This document shows, one piece after another, positions 1 to 8,243 of a stretch of DNA of 22,419 bases. The first letter of the stretch is position 1. Each line of letters begins with the position of its first letter. The position numbers and the translations under genes are program-made. Source of the DNA: DATLGB01 sp035540675 (GTDB lineage: Bacteria; Actinomycetota; Thermoleophilia; Solirubrobacterales; Solirubrobacteraceae); assembly GCA_035540675.1 (NCBI GenBank), contig DATLGB010000034.1:1-22419 (forward strand), in the 5' to 3' direction. The notes beneath the pieces were generated by a model. That model searched no databases. It saw only the letters and a list, made by a program, of their open reading frames with translations, and was not told where the DNA came from.

Positions 1-1
1 G

Positions 2-325
2 CGCCTGCGCGTCGGCGCCGCGCTGCGCACCGCCGACGGGCGCACCTTCGCCGGAGCCAACGTCGAGAACGCGTCCTACCCCGAGGGGCATTGCGCCGAG
101 ACGTCCGCCATCGGCGCGATGGTCGCCGCCGGCGGCGAGCGCATCGCCGAGGTCGTGGTGGTCTCCGACGCGGCCGTCGCCCCGTGCGGCGGCTGCCGCC
201 AGCGCCTGGCCGAGTTCGGCGAGGCCGCGACGCCGGTGTTCCTGTCCGACGGCGCGCGCGTGCACCGGGCGACGACGCTCGCCGAGCTGCTGCCGCTGGC
301 CTTCGGCCGGGACGACCTGCCGTGA
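2..325 (+). CDS. cdd: Cytidine deaminase, 5'-truncated by window edge
   Basis: Hydrolytic, zinc-dependent deaminase that converts cytidine and deoxycytidine to uridine and deoxyuridine in the cytoplasm. Reading from base 2, the visible 107 residues begin inside the family core (VGAALRTADGRTFAGANVEN). They contain the HCAE motif (visible residues 30-33; Cys zinc ligand and catalytic Glu) and the second zinc motif PCGGC (61-65) followed by RQ. The family is usually about 130 aa, so only some 20-25 N-terminal residues lie outside the window. The TGA overlaps the GTG of the next gene (GTGA), so the two are probably translationally coupled. The gene feeds uridine and deoxyuridine to the pyrimidine phosphorylase two genes downstream. 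Family assignment is secure. Confidence 0.95.
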   Translation, partial: RLRVGAALRTADGRTFAGANVENASYPEGHCAETSAIGAMVAAGGERIAEVVVVSDAAVAPCGGCRQRLAEFGEAATPVFLSDGARVHRATTLAELLPLAFGRDDLP

Positions 326-1116
326 CCGCCGCCGCGGAGGTCGTCGCCGCCCGCGCCGGCGGCCTGGAGCCGCGGGTCGGCCTCGTGCTCGGCAGCGGCC
401 TCGGCGGGGTGGCGGACGCGCTCGCCGACCGCGTCGAGATCCCGTACGCGGACCTGCCCGGGTTCCGGGTCTCCACGCTGCCCGGCCACGCCGGCCGGCT
501 CGTCCTGGGGCGCGCCGGCGCCACGACCGTCGCGGTGCTGTCGGGCCGCGCGCACGTCTACGAGGGCGCCACCGCCGCCGAGATCGCGACCCCCATCCGG
601 ACGCTCAAGGCGCTCGGCGCCGAGATCCTCGTCCTCACCTGCGCGGCCGGGTCGCTGCGGCCGGAATACGGACCGGCCTCGCTGGTCGCCTTCAGCGACC
701 ACATCAACCTGCAGGGCTTCAACCCGCTGACCGGCCCCAACGACGAGGCGATCGGGCCCCGCTTCCCCAGCCTCGCCGCCGTCTACGACCCCGACCTGCG
801 CGCGCGCCTGAAGGCCGCGGCGGACGGTGCGCTCGCCGAGGGCGTCTACCTCGCCGTCGCCGGGCCGAGCTTCGAGACGCCCGCGGAGATCCGCGCCTTC
901 CGGACGCTCGGCGCCGACCTCGTGGGCATGTCGACCGTCCCGGAGGCGATCGTCGGCGTCCACGCCGGGCTGCGGGTGGCCGCGATCGCGGTGGTCACCA
1001 ACCTGGCCGAGGGGATGGGCGGCGAGCCGCTCTCCCACGAGCAGACGCTGGCCGTCGCCGCCCGCGGCGCCGAGTCGCTGACCGCCCTGCTGGGCCGCTT
1101 CCTGGAGGACCTGTGA
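322..1116 (+). CDS. Purine nucleoside phosphorylase (trimeric PNP / XapA-like)
   Basis: Phosphorolysis of purine (deoxy)nucleosides to free base and (deoxy)ribose-1-phosphate; cytoplasmic. The start is the GTG that overlaps the cdd stop and gives 264 aa, normal for the family; upstream in-frame codons belong to cdd in another frame. Visible motifs are the phosphate loop GSGLGG (24-29), PGHAG (54-58), SGRAHVYEG (74-82), GPSFETPAEIR (181-191) with the purine-contacting Glu, MSTVPE (203-208), and VVTNLAEGM (224-232) with the base-contacting Asn227. The SDHIN and NLAEGM segments recall E. coli XapA as much as classic PunA, so xanthosine or guanosine may be among its substrates (inference). The usual TNAAG is TCAAG here (106-110). 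It overlaps the next gene by GTGA. Confidence 0.92.
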   Translation: MTAAAEVVAARAGGLEPRVGLVLGSGLGGVADALADRVEIPYADLPGFRVSTLPGHAGRLVLGRAGATTVAVLSGRAHVYEGATAAEIATPIRTLKALGAEILVLTCAAGSLRPEYGPASLVAFSDHINLQGFNPLTGPNDEAIGPRFPSLAAVYDPDLRARLKAAADGALAEGVYLAVAGPSFETPAEIRAFRTLGADLVGMSTVPEAIVGVHAGLRVAAIAVVTNLAEGMGGEPLSHEQTLAVAARGAESLTALLGRFLEDL

Positions 1117-2348
1117 TCGCGCAGGAGCTCATCCGCCGCACGCGCGACGGCGAACCGCTCGCGCGCGACGAGGTGCGGGCGCTCGTCGACGGCATCACCC
1201 ACGGCGGGCTCTCGGACGCCCAGGTGGCGGCATGGGCGATGGCCGCCTTCCAGCGCGGCCTCTCGCGCGCCGAGACGGTCGAGCTGACGCTGGCGATGCG
1301 GGACTCCGGGACGGTCCTCGACTGGGCCGACGCGCCCGGGCCGGTGCTCGACAAGCACTCCACCGGCGGGGTCGGCGACAAGGTCTCGCTCGTGCTGGCG
1401 CCGCTCGTGGCGGCGTGCGGCGGCGTCGTCCCGATGATCTCCGGCCGCGGGCTCGGCCACACGGGCGGCACGCTGGACAAGCTCGACTCGATCCCCGGCT
1501 ACACCAGCCAGCCCGACCTCGACCGCCTGCGCGCCGCGATCGCCGAGGCGGGCTGCGCCATCGTCGGCCAGACCGCGGACCTCGCGCCGGCCGATCGCCG
1601 CCTGTACGCGCTGCGCGACGCCACGGCGACCGTCGAGTGCCTGCCGCTGATCGTCGCCTCGATCCTGTCCAAGAAGCTCGCGGCCGGGCTCGGCGGGCTG
1701 GTCATGGACGTCAAGACGGGGTCCGGGGCGTTCCTGCCCGAGCTCGACCGCGCGCAGGAGCTGGCCGACGCGCTCGTGGAGACGGCCGAGGGCGCCGGGC
1801 TGCCGTGCCGCGCGCTGCTGACCGACATGGACCAGGTGCTCGGGCGCACCGCGGGCAACGCGCTGGAGGTGCGCGAGGCGATCGAGATGCTGCGCGGCGA
1901 CCCGACCGAGCCGCGCTTCTACGGCGTCACGCTCGACCTCACGGAGGCGCTGCTCGAGCTGGGCGGCGTCGAGCGCGCCCGCGAGCGGGCGGAGGCGGCG
2001 CTGCGCAGCGGCGCGGCCGCCGACCGCTTCGCGCGCATGATCGTCGCGCTCGGCGGGCCGGCCGACCTCGTGGAGGACCCGGACCGCCACCTGCCGTCGG
2101 CGCCGGTGGTGCTGCCGGTGCGCGGCAGCGGCACGGTCGCCGCCATCGACGTGCGCGCGGTCGGGCTGGCGGTGGTCGAGCTCGGCGGCGGCCGGACGCG
2201 CGAGGACCAGCCGGTCGACCACGCGGTCGGCCTCACCGAGGTGGCGGGCCTGGGGGAGGACGCGGGGACGCTGGCGGTGGTGCACGCGCGCGACGAGGCC
2301 TCCGCCGAGCGGGCGGCGCGGCGGCTCGAGGCGGCGTTCCGCACGTGA
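1113..2348 (+). CDS. deoA: Pyrimidine nucleoside (thymidine) phosphorylase
   Basis: Cytoplasmic enzyme that splits thymidine, deoxyuridine or uridine with phosphate into base and sugar-1-phosphate. The 411-aa protein has the family signature DKHSTGGVGDK (80-90) for phosphate binding, SGRGLGHTGGTLDKL (110-124), and DVKTGSGAF after the SKKLAAGL segment (substrate and phosphate lysines). It ends with the small PYNP C-terminal domain (VELGGGRTREDQP onward). It is slightly shorter than the usual 430-440 aa. The GTG start has a strong Shine-Dalgarno sequence, GGAGG at 1104-1108, 4 bases upstream. Its first base group overlaps the PNP stop (GTGA), and its own stop overlaps add the same way. Whether it prefers thymidine (DeoA) or is a broad pyrimidine phosphorylase (Pdp) cannot be told from sequence alone. 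Confidence 0.93.
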   Translation: MIAQELIRRTRDGEPLARDEVRALVDGITHGGLSDAQVAAWAMAAFQRGLSRAETVELTLAMRDSGTVLDWADAPGPVLDKHSTGGVGDKVSLVLAPLVAACGGVVPMISGRGLGHTGGTLDKLDSIPGYTSQPDLDRLRAAIAEAGCAIVGQTADLAPADRRLYALRDATATVECLPLIVASILSKKLAAGLGGLVMDVKTGSGAFLPELDRAQELADALVETAEGAGLPCRALLTDMDQVLGRTAGNALEVREAIEMLRGDPTEPRFYGVTLDLTEALLELGGVERARERAEAALRSGAAADRFARMIVALGGPADLVEDPDRHLPSAPVVLPVRGSGTVAAIDVRAVGLAVVELGGGRTREDQPVDHAVGLTEVAGLGEDAGTLAVVHARDEASAERAARRLEAAFRT

Positions 2349-3340
2349 TCCCGAAGGCCGAGCTCCACGTCCACCTCGAGGGTGCCGCGCCCCCCGGCCT
2401 GATCCGGCGCATCGCGCGCCGCAACGGTCTCGACGTGCCGCCCGGGCTGATCGGCGCCGACGACCGCTACGCCTGGCGCGACTTCCTGCACTTCCTCGAG
2501 CTCTACGACGCGGCCGTCGGGGTGCTGCGCACCGGCGACGACTACCGCGACCTCGCCTACGAGTACCTCCTCGGCTGCGCCGCCGAGGGCGCGATCTACG
2601 TCGAGCTGACGGCGTCGCCCGATCACGCCGCCGGCGCCGGGCTGTCCGACGCCGAGCACGTGGAGGCGCTCGCCCGCGGCATCGACGACGCTCGGCGCGA
2701 CAGCGGGATCGAGGCGCGCGTGATCATGACCTGCGTGCGCCAGTACGGCGTCGAGCGCGCGGAGGAGGTCGCCCGCCGGACGGTGGCGGTGCCGCACCCG
2801 TACGTGACCGGCTTCGGGATCGCGGGCGACGAGGCGAGCTTCCCGCCCGCGCCGTTCGCGCGGGCCTTCGCGATCGCGCACGACGGCGGCCTCGGCTGCA
2901 CCGCGCACGCCGGGGAGTGGGGCGGCCCCGATTCGATCCGCGGCGCCCTCGCGCTGCCCGGTGTCACCCGCCTCGGGCACGGGGTGCGCGCGATCGAGGA
3001 TCCGGCGCTCGTGGCGGAGCTGGCCGAGCGCGGCACGGTGCTCGAGGTATGCCCGACGTCGAACGTCGTCCTGGGCGTCTTCGGCTCCTACGCGGAGCAC
3101 CCGCTGCGGGCGCTGCGGGAGGCCGGCGTGCGGGTGACGCTCGGCTCCGACGACCCGCCCTACTGGGCCACGACGATCGGCGGCGAGTACGCGGTGGCGC
3201 GCGACGAGCTCGGGCTCACCGAGGCCGACCTGCTCGAGGTCACGCGAACCGCGCTGGAGGCGGCGTTCTGTTCAGATGGCGTCCGCGCCGATCTGCTAGG
3301 TAGGCTCGCGCCATGGACCGGACACCATCCCGCGCATTGA
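2345..3340 (+). CDS. add: Adenosine deaminase
   Basis: Zinc amidohydrolase that converts (deoxy)adenosine to (deoxy)inosine, supplying the purine phosphorylase upstream. The 331-aa protein carries the N-terminal zinc pair HVHLEG (H8, H10), HAGE (H188, E191, third zinc ligand and catalytic Glu), LGHGVR (H212), and SDDP (S268, D269, D270; the Asp zinc ligand). All expected catalytic residues are present and the length is normal. It starts at the GTG overlapping the deoA stop. Its last 28 bases overlap the lipoprotein gene that follows, in a different frame. Adenine deaminases and aminofutalosine deaminases share this fold, but the nucleoside operon context favours adenosine. Confidence 0.92.
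   Translation: MIPKAELHVHLEGAAPPGLIRRIARRNGLDVPPGLIGADDRYAWRDFLHFLELYDAAVGVLRTGDDYRDLAYEYLLGCAAEGAIYVELTASPDHAAGAGLSDAEHVEALARGIDDARRDSGIEARVIMTCVRQYGVERAEEVARRTVAVPHPYVTGFGIAGDEASFPPAPFARAFAIAHDGGLGCTAHAGEWGGPDSIRGALALPGVTRLGHGVRAIEDPALVAELAERGTVLEVCPTSNVVLGVFGSYAEHPLRALREAGVRVTLGSDDPPYWATTIGGEYAVARDELGLTEADLLEVTRTALEAAFCSDGVRADLLGRLAPWTGHHPAH
3301..3312 (+). promoter_or_regulatory. Possible internal -10 element or ribosome site before the BMP gene
   Basis: TAGGCT at 3301-3306 fits the actinobacterial -10 pattern TANNNT and ends exactly 6 bases before the ATG at 3313, which would make a leaderless transcript. The same stretch (AGGTAGG, 3298-3304) could instead act as a Shine-Dalgarno sequence. 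No convincing -35 is seen 16-18 bases upstream. The site lies inside the 3' end of add. Confidence 0.3.
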
Positions 3341-4377
3341 TGCTCCTGCTCGCCGCCTTCGCGGCGCTGACCCTCGGCCTGGCCGCCTGCGGCGGCGAGG
3401 AAGAGTCGCCCACCGCCGGCGGCGAGACCACGACCGCGGCTCCCGAAGAGAAGAAGATCCGCGTCGCCATGGTCACCGACATCGGCGGCCTCAACGACCG
3501 CTCGTTCAACTCGTCGGCCTACAAGGGCCTGCAGCGGGCCGAGAAGGAGCTCGGCGCCGAGATCCGCGCGCTCACCTCGTCGTCGAACGCCGACTACGTG
3601 CCCAACCTCTCGACGCTCGCGCGCCAGAAGTACGACCTCGTGATCGCCGTCGGCTTCCTGATGGCCGAGGCCACCGAGAAGGTCGCCAAGTCGTTCCCGG
3701 AGACGAACTTCGCGATCATCGACTACTCGCAGGCGGCGATGAAGAGCAAGCCGTCCAACGTGCAGGGCCTGCTCTTCGCCGAGCAGCAGGCGGGCTACCT
3801 CGTCGGCTACATGGCCGGGCTGTACGCCAAGGACCAGGGCGGCGAGCAGGTCGTCTCGTCCGTCGGGGGCCAGAAGATCCCGCCGGTCGACCACTACATC
3901 GCGGGCTTCCAGGCCGGCGCCAAGGCGGCGAACCCCGAGATCAAGACGCTCAACGCGTACTCGCAGGACTTCGTCGACCAGGCGAAGTGCAAGGAGATCG
4001 CCCTCAACCAGATCGAGCAGGGCTCGCAGGTCGTCTTCCAGGTGGCCGGCCAGTGCGGCCTGGGCGCGCTCGACGCCGCCAAGGAGAACGACGTCCAGGG
4101 CATCGGCGTCGACGCCGACCAGAGCTTCCTGGGCGACCACATCCTGACCTCGGCGCTCAAGAAGATCGACGAGGCCGTGTTCGCGACCGTCCAGGACGTC
4201 CAGGGCGACGCCTTCAAGGGCGGCACCGACAACGTGTTCGACCTCGCCTCGGAGGGCGTCGGCTACGGCAAGACCAACGCCGAAGGCGAGAAGTACGCCG
4301 AGCAGGTGGACGAGATCCAGCAGCAGATCGCCTCGGGCGAGATCTCCGACATCCCCGACACGGTTCCGGGCAAGTAG
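3313..4377 (+). CDS. BMP/PnrA-family nucleoside-binding lipoprotein of an ABC importer
   Basis: Extracellular, lipid-anchored substrate-binding protein that delivers nucleosides to the permease pair encoded downstream. The 354-aa product has a lipoprotein signal with a charged start (MDRTPSR), a hydrophobic core and a lipobox ending LAAC at about residue 25. A Gly/Glu/Thr-rich linker follows, then the BMP domain with the hallmark TDIGGLNDRSFN near residue 55. That segment matches the nucleoside-contacting loop of PnrA-type proteins. ATG 3313 is preferred over the in-frame ATG 3340 because only it supplies the basic n-region of the signal peptide. The gene overlaps add by 28 bases and ends 4 bases before the ATPase gene. 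Confidence 0.9.
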   Translation: MDRTPSRALMLLLAAFAALTLGLAACGGEEESPTAGGETTTAAPEEKKIRVAMVTDIGGLNDRSFNSSAYKGLQRAEKELGAEIRALTSSSNADYVPNLSTLARQKYDLVIAVGFLMAEATEKVAKSFPETNFAIIDYSQAAMKSKPSNVQGLLFAEQQAGYLVGYMAGLYAKDQGGEQVVSSVGGQKIPPVDHYIAGFQAGAKAANPEIKTLNAYSQDFVDQAKCKEIALNQIEQGSQVVFQVAGQCGLGALDAAKENDVQGIGVDADQSFLGDHILTSALKKIDEAVFATVQDVQGDAFKGGTDNVFDLASEGVGYGKTNAEGEKYAEQVDEIQQQIASGEISDIPDTVPGK

Positions 4378-4381
4378 CGAC

Positions 4382-5896
4382 TTGGCCGGCGACCCGCTCG
4401 CCCTCGAGCTCCGCGGCGTAACGAAGCGCTTCGGCGCGCTCGTCGCCAACGACCGCGTGGACCTCGACCTGCGCCCAGGCGAGGTCCACGCGCTGCTCGG
4501 GGAGAACGGCGCCGGCAAGTCGACCCTGATGAACGTCCTCTACGGGCTCCACCAGCCCGACGAGGGCGAGATCCGCGTGCGCGGCGAGACGGTCCGCATC
4601 GACTCGCCGCGGCGCGCGATCGAGCTGGGGATCGGCATGGTCCACCAGCACTTCATGCTCATCCCGGTCATGACGGTGGCGGAGAACATCGTCCTGGCCG
4701 CCGAGCCGCGCAAGGGCGCGCTGCTCGACCGCGCCGCCGCGCGCGAGAAGGTCCGCGAGATCTCCGACCGCTACGGCCTGGCGGTCGACCCGGACGCGGT
4801 GGTCGAGGACGTCACCGTCGGCCAGCAGCAGCGGGTGGAGATCCTGCGCGCGCTCTACCGCGGCGCGCAGGTGCTCGTGCTCGACGAGCCGACGGCGGTG
4901 CTGACCGCGCAGGAGACGCAGGAGCTCTTCGAGGTCATGCGCGAGCTGCGCGCGCAGGGGACCTCCGTCGTCTTCATCACCCACAAGCTCGGCGAGGTGC
5001 TCGCGGTCGCCGACCGCATCACGGTGCTCCAGCGCGGCCGCAAGGTCGCGACGCTCGACGCCCCGGACGCCAGCGAGGCCGAGCTGGCGCGGCTGATGGT
5101 CGGCCGCGAGGTCCTGTTCCGGCTCGACAAGCCGGCGGCCTCGCCGGGGGAGCCGCTGCTGGAGGTGCAGGACCTCGAGGCGACCGACGAGCGCGGGCTG
5201 CCCGCGCTGCGCGGCGTCTCCTTCAGCGTCCGCGCCGGCGAGGTCGTCGGCATCGCCGGCGTCGACGGCAACGGGCAGGCCGAGCTCGTGGAGTGCGTGA
5301 CCGGGCTGCGCCGCCCGGACGCGGGGTCCGTGCGCGCGGGCGGCGTCGAGATCGCCGGCCGCGGCGTGCGCGGCGCGCTGGCGGCCGGCCTCGCGCACAT
5401 CCCCGAGGACCGCCACCGGCGCGGGCTGGTGCTCGACTTCACGCTGGCGGAGAACCTCGCGCTGCGCGAGTACGCCCGGCCGCCGCTGGCGCGCCGCGGG
5501 CTGCTGTCGCCCGGCCGCCTGCGCCGGTACGCCTCGCCGCTGCTGGGCGAGTACGACGTGCGCGGCGGCGAGCCGGACACGCCCGCGATGGCCCTGTCGG
5601 GCGGCAACCAGCAGAAGGTCGTCATCGCGCGCGAGCTGGCGGAGGACCCGCGCGTGCTGGTCGCCGCCCAGCCGACGCGCGGGCTCGACGTCGGCGCGAT
5701 CGAGTTCGTCCACCGCAAGCTGCTCGAGCAGCGCGCCAACGGCCGCGCCGTGCTGCTCGTCTCGCTCGAGCTCGAGGAGCTGCGGGCCGTCGCCGACCGG
5801 CTGCTGGTGATCGCCGAGGGCCGCATCGTCGGCGAGTTCGCGCCGGACGCCTCCGACGAGGAGCTCGGGCTGGCGATGACGCGGGGCGCCGCGTGA
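4382..5896 (+). CDS. Double-domain ABC transporter ATPase for nucleosides (NupO/YufO-like)
   Basis: Cytoplasmic ATPase subunit that powers the BMP-dependent nucleoside importer. It has 504 aa and two fused ABC domains. Domain 1 has Walker A GENGAGKST (40-48), the family-typical signature VTVGQQQRVE (near 144-153) and Walker B VLVLDEPTAVLT (164-175). Domain 2 has a degenerate Walker A, GVDGNGQAE (292-300), a normal LSGGNQQKV signature (404-412), and Walker B VLVAAQPTRGLDVG in which the usual Asp-Glu is replaced. These departures are typical of this sugar/nucleoside subfamily, so they are not damage. The start is TTG 4382, four bases after the lipoprotein stop; no better start precedes the first strand. 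It overlaps the next permease by GTGA. Confidence 0.93.
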   Translation: MAGDPLALELRGVTKRFGALVANDRVDLDLRPGEVHALLGENGAGKSTLMNVLYGLHQPDEGEIRVRGETVRIDSPRRAIELGIGMVHQHFMLIPVMTVAENIVLAAEPRKGALLDRAAAREKVREISDRYGLAVDPDAVVEDVTVGQQQRVEILRALYRGAQVLVLDEPTAVLTAQETQELFEVMRELRAQGTSVVFITHKLGEVLAVADRITVLQRGRKVATLDAPDASEAELARLMVGREVLFRLDKPAASPGEPLLEVQDLEATDERGLPALRGVSFSVRAGEVVGIAGVDGNGQAELVECVTGLRRPDAGSVRAGGVEIAGRGVRGALAAGLAHIPEDRHRRGLVLDFTLAENLALREYARPPLARRGLLSPGRLRRYASPLLGEYDVRGGEPDTPAMALSGGNQQKVVIARELAEDPRVLVAAQPTRGLDVGAIEFVHRKLLEQRANGRAVLLVSLELEELRAVADRLLVIAEGRIVGEFAPDASDEELGLAMTRGAA

Positions 5897-7086
5897 GCGT
5901 GCCGGCCGAGGTCCCGCCGCCCCCGGGCGGCGGCAGCGTCACGGTCGCGTCGCGGCTCGGCGGGTTCATGCGCGGCGGGGGCGTCGCCGTGCCGGTCATC
6001 ACCGCGCTGATCGCGTTCGTGGCGGGCGGGCTGGTCGTGCTCGCCACCGGGTCGAACCCGCTGTCCACCTACAAGGCGATCTTCGACGGCACCGGCCTCA
6101 ACTGGCTGCTGCCGTGGATCTCGGCCGAGGACCGGATCATCGCGGCGCAGAACCTCCAGCAGACGCTGATCCTGACCACGCCGCTGATCCTGGTCGGGCT
6201 CGCGGTCGCGATCGCGTTCCGGGCGGGGCTGTTCAACATCGGCGGCCAGGGTCAGTACCTCGTCGGCGCGATGGCGGCCGTCTTCGTCGGCGCGCGCCTG
6301 CAGGGCGCGCCGGCCGTGCTGCACGTGCTGGCGGCCGTGCTCGCGGCGATGGCCGCGGGCGCCGCCTGGGCGGGCATCGCCGGCTGGCTGCGCGCGCGCA
6401 CCGGCGCCAACGAGGTGATCTCGACGATCATGCTCAACTGGATCGCGGTCTGGCTCGGCGTCTACCTGTTCGGGCTCGAGGGCCCGCTGCAGAACACGAC
6501 GCAGCCGTCCGTGCCGGTCTCCGCGGACGTCCACCCGTCGGCGCGGCTGCCGGTGTTCTGGGGCGACCCCGAGCTGCAGGGCCTGCACATCGGGATCTTC
6601 CTGGCGCTGCTGGCGGCGGGCGCGGCCTGGCTGCTGCTCAACCGCTCGGTGGCGGGCTTCGAGATCAAGGCGGTCGGCTACAACCCGGACGCCGCCGAGT
6701 ACGGCGGCATCAACGCCGGGCGCCAGCAGATCAAGGCGATGGCGATCTGCGGCCTGCTGGCCGGGCTGGCGGGGGCGATGGACATCCTCGGCTGGCAGTT
6801 CCGGCTGGCGACCAATGACATCCAGACCTCCGATGTGGGCTTCCTCGGCATCGCCGTCGCGCTGCTCGGGCGCAACACCGCCGGCGGCACGGTCGCCGCC
6901 GCGCTGCTGTTCGGCGCGCTGGTCAACGGCACGTCGGTGCGCAACCTCGATCCGACCGTGTTCCCGCCGGCACTGGCCGGGAACCTGACGACGATCATCC
7001 AGGGCCTGATCGTGCTGCTCGTGTCGGCGCCCGTGATCGCGACCTGGCTGTTCGGCCTGCGCGCGCGGATGGCGAGGTCCGCGTGA
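5893..7086 (+). CDS. ABC nucleoside transporter permease 1 (NupP/YufP-like)
   Basis: Inner-membrane permease of the branched-chain/ribose/nucleoside permease family. It should form a heterodimer channel with the next gene product. The 397-aa protein starts at the GTG overlapping the ATPase stop. It has a Pro/Gly-rich cytoplasmic start and then many hydrophobic helices, starting around VPVITALIAFVAGGLVVLA. The conserved FRAGLFNIGGQGQYLVGA loop lies in the middle, followed by the EVISTIMLNWIAVWLG region and the cytoplasmic coupling segment VGYNPDAAEYGGIN. These are the conserved parts of the family (BPD_transp_2). The stop overlaps the second permease by GTGA. A separate specificity cannot be read from sequence; the nucleoside call rests on its neighbours. 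Confidence 0.9.
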   Translation: MSVPAEVPPPPGGGSVTVASRLGGFMRGGGVAVPVITALIAFVAGGLVVLATGSNPLSTYKAIFDGTGLNWLLPWISAEDRIIAAQNLQQTLILTTPLILVGLAVAIAFRAGLFNIGGQGQYLVGAMAAVFVGARLQGAPAVLHVLAAVLAAMAAGAAWAGIAGWLRARTGANEVISTIMLNWIAVWLGVYLFGLEGPLQNTTQPSVPVSADVHPSARLPVFWGDPELQGLHIGIFLALLAAGAAWLLLNRSVAGFEIKAVGYNPDAAEYGGINAGRQQIKAMAICGLLAGLAGAMDILGWQFRLATNDIQTSDVGFLGIAVALLGRNTAGGTVAAALLFGALVNGTSVRNLDPTVFPPALAGNLTTIIQGLIVLLVSAPVIATWLFGLRARMARSA

Positions 7087-8243
7087 CGCCGCGCCGGATC
7101 GCGTTCGCCGGCTTCGCGCTGGCCGCCCTCGCCGCCTACCTCGCGGTGCCGCCGCTGACGCTGCGCACGGCGCTGCCCTCGATCGTGCTCGCGCTCGCCG
7201 GCGCGGCCGCCGGGGTCGTGGCCGCGCGCGAGGGGGAGAAGCGGCTGGGCTGGGCCGCGGCGGTGACCGCGGCCGTCGCCGGGTTGCTCGCGATCGTCTT
7301 CACCAGCTCGCCCGAGGCCGAGCTCGAGCGCGTGTTCGTGTGGTCGGCGCTGGCGGCGGCGATGCTGCGCTACGCGACGCCGCTGATCTTCGGCGCGCTC
7401 GGCGGGGTGATGTCCGAGCGCGCCGGCGTGGTGAACATCGGCCTCGAGGGGATGATGCTGGCCGGCGCCTTCTTCGGCGCCTGGGGAGCCGACGTCACCA
7501 ACGGCTGGGTCGGCGGGATCCTGATCGGGATGGCCGCGGGCGCGGTGTTCGGCGCCGTGCACGCGCTGTTCGCGGTCTCGCTGCGCGCCGACCAGATCGT
7601 GTCGGGCACAGCGATCAACTTCCTCTCGCTCGGGATCACCGGCTACCTGTTCGTGAAGATCTACGGCGACCAGGGCACCCCCGACCAGCTGCCCGCGGTG
7701 CCCGACCTGCACCTGCCCGTCGGCTGGATCCCGTTCGCCGGCGCGGCGCTCGAGCAGCTCAACCTGCTCGTGTGGGCCGCGCTGCTGTGCGTGGCCGGCG
7801 CGTCCGTCTACCTGTTCCGCACGGCCGCGGGGCTGCGCCACCGCTCCGTCGGCGAGAACCCGCTGGCCGCCGACACGGCCGGGATCTCGGTGACGCGGAC
7901 GCGCTACCTCGCGGTGATCGGCTCGGGCACGCTCGCCGCGCTCGGCGGCGCCTTCCTGTCGATCGGCTTCGTGCACTCCTTCAACGAGGGCATGACCGCG
8001 GGTCGCGGCTTCATCGCGCTGGCGGCGGTCATCTTCGGCCGCTGGTATCCCGGCGGCGCGCTCGCCGCGGCGCTGCTGTTCGGCTTCTCCAGCGCGCTGG
8101 CGCAGCGGCTGCCGGAGCTGTCGCCGTCGACGGCCACGCTGTTCCAGGCGCTGCCGTACCTGCTCACCCTCGTCGCCGTCGCCGGTCTCGTCGGCCGCTC
8201 GCGTCCCCCGGCGGCGGACGGCATCCCCTACGAACGGCACTGA
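7083..8243 (+). CDS. ABC nucleoside transporter permease 2 (NupQ/YufQ-like)
   Basis: Second membrane subunit of the nucleoside importer, 386 aa. The hydrophobic N-terminus (IAFAGFALAALAAYLAV) is followed by several further helices, the family loop ERAGVVNIGLEGMMLAGAF, the ADQIVSGTAINFLSLGITGY helix, and the cytoplasmic coupling segment VGENPLAADTAGISV. The C-terminal helices lie around RGFIALAAVIFGRWYP. GTG 7083 overlaps the stop of permease 1 and has a GAGG ribosome site at 7074-7077. About 80 N-terminal residues form extra hydrophobic segments before the conserved core. The TGA shares one base with the ATG of the next gene. Confidence 0.9.
   Translation: MTPRRIAFAGFALAALAAYLAVPPLTLRTALPSIVLALAGAAAGVVAAREGEKRLGWAAAVTAAVAGLLAIVFTSSPEAELERVFVWSALAAAMLRYATPLIFGALGGVMSERAGVVNIGLEGMMLAGAFFGAWGADVTNGWVGGILIGMAAGAVFGAVHALFAVSLRADQIVSGTAINFLSLGITGYLFVKIYGDQGTPDQLPAVPDLHLPVGWIPFAGAALEQLNLLVWAALLCVAGASVYLFRTAAGLRHRSVGENPLAADTAGISVTRTRYLAVIGSGTLAALGGAFLSIGFVHSFNEGMTAGRGFIALAAVIFGRWYPGGALAAALLFGFSSALAQRLPELSPSTATLFQALPYLLTLVAVAGLVGRSRPPAADGIPYERH

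Noticed and set aside
846..2285. Long open frame on the minus strand (479 aa) across the PNP and deoA genes
   Set aside because: Arg/Ala/Gly-rich translation with no motif. It mirrors the third-position GC bias of well-recognised + strand genes.
5255..5700. Broken Walker A and Walker B in the second ABC domain as a sign of a decayed gene
   Set aside because: The same departures (GVDGNGQ, AAQPTRGLDVG) are normal for sugar and nucleoside double ATPases.
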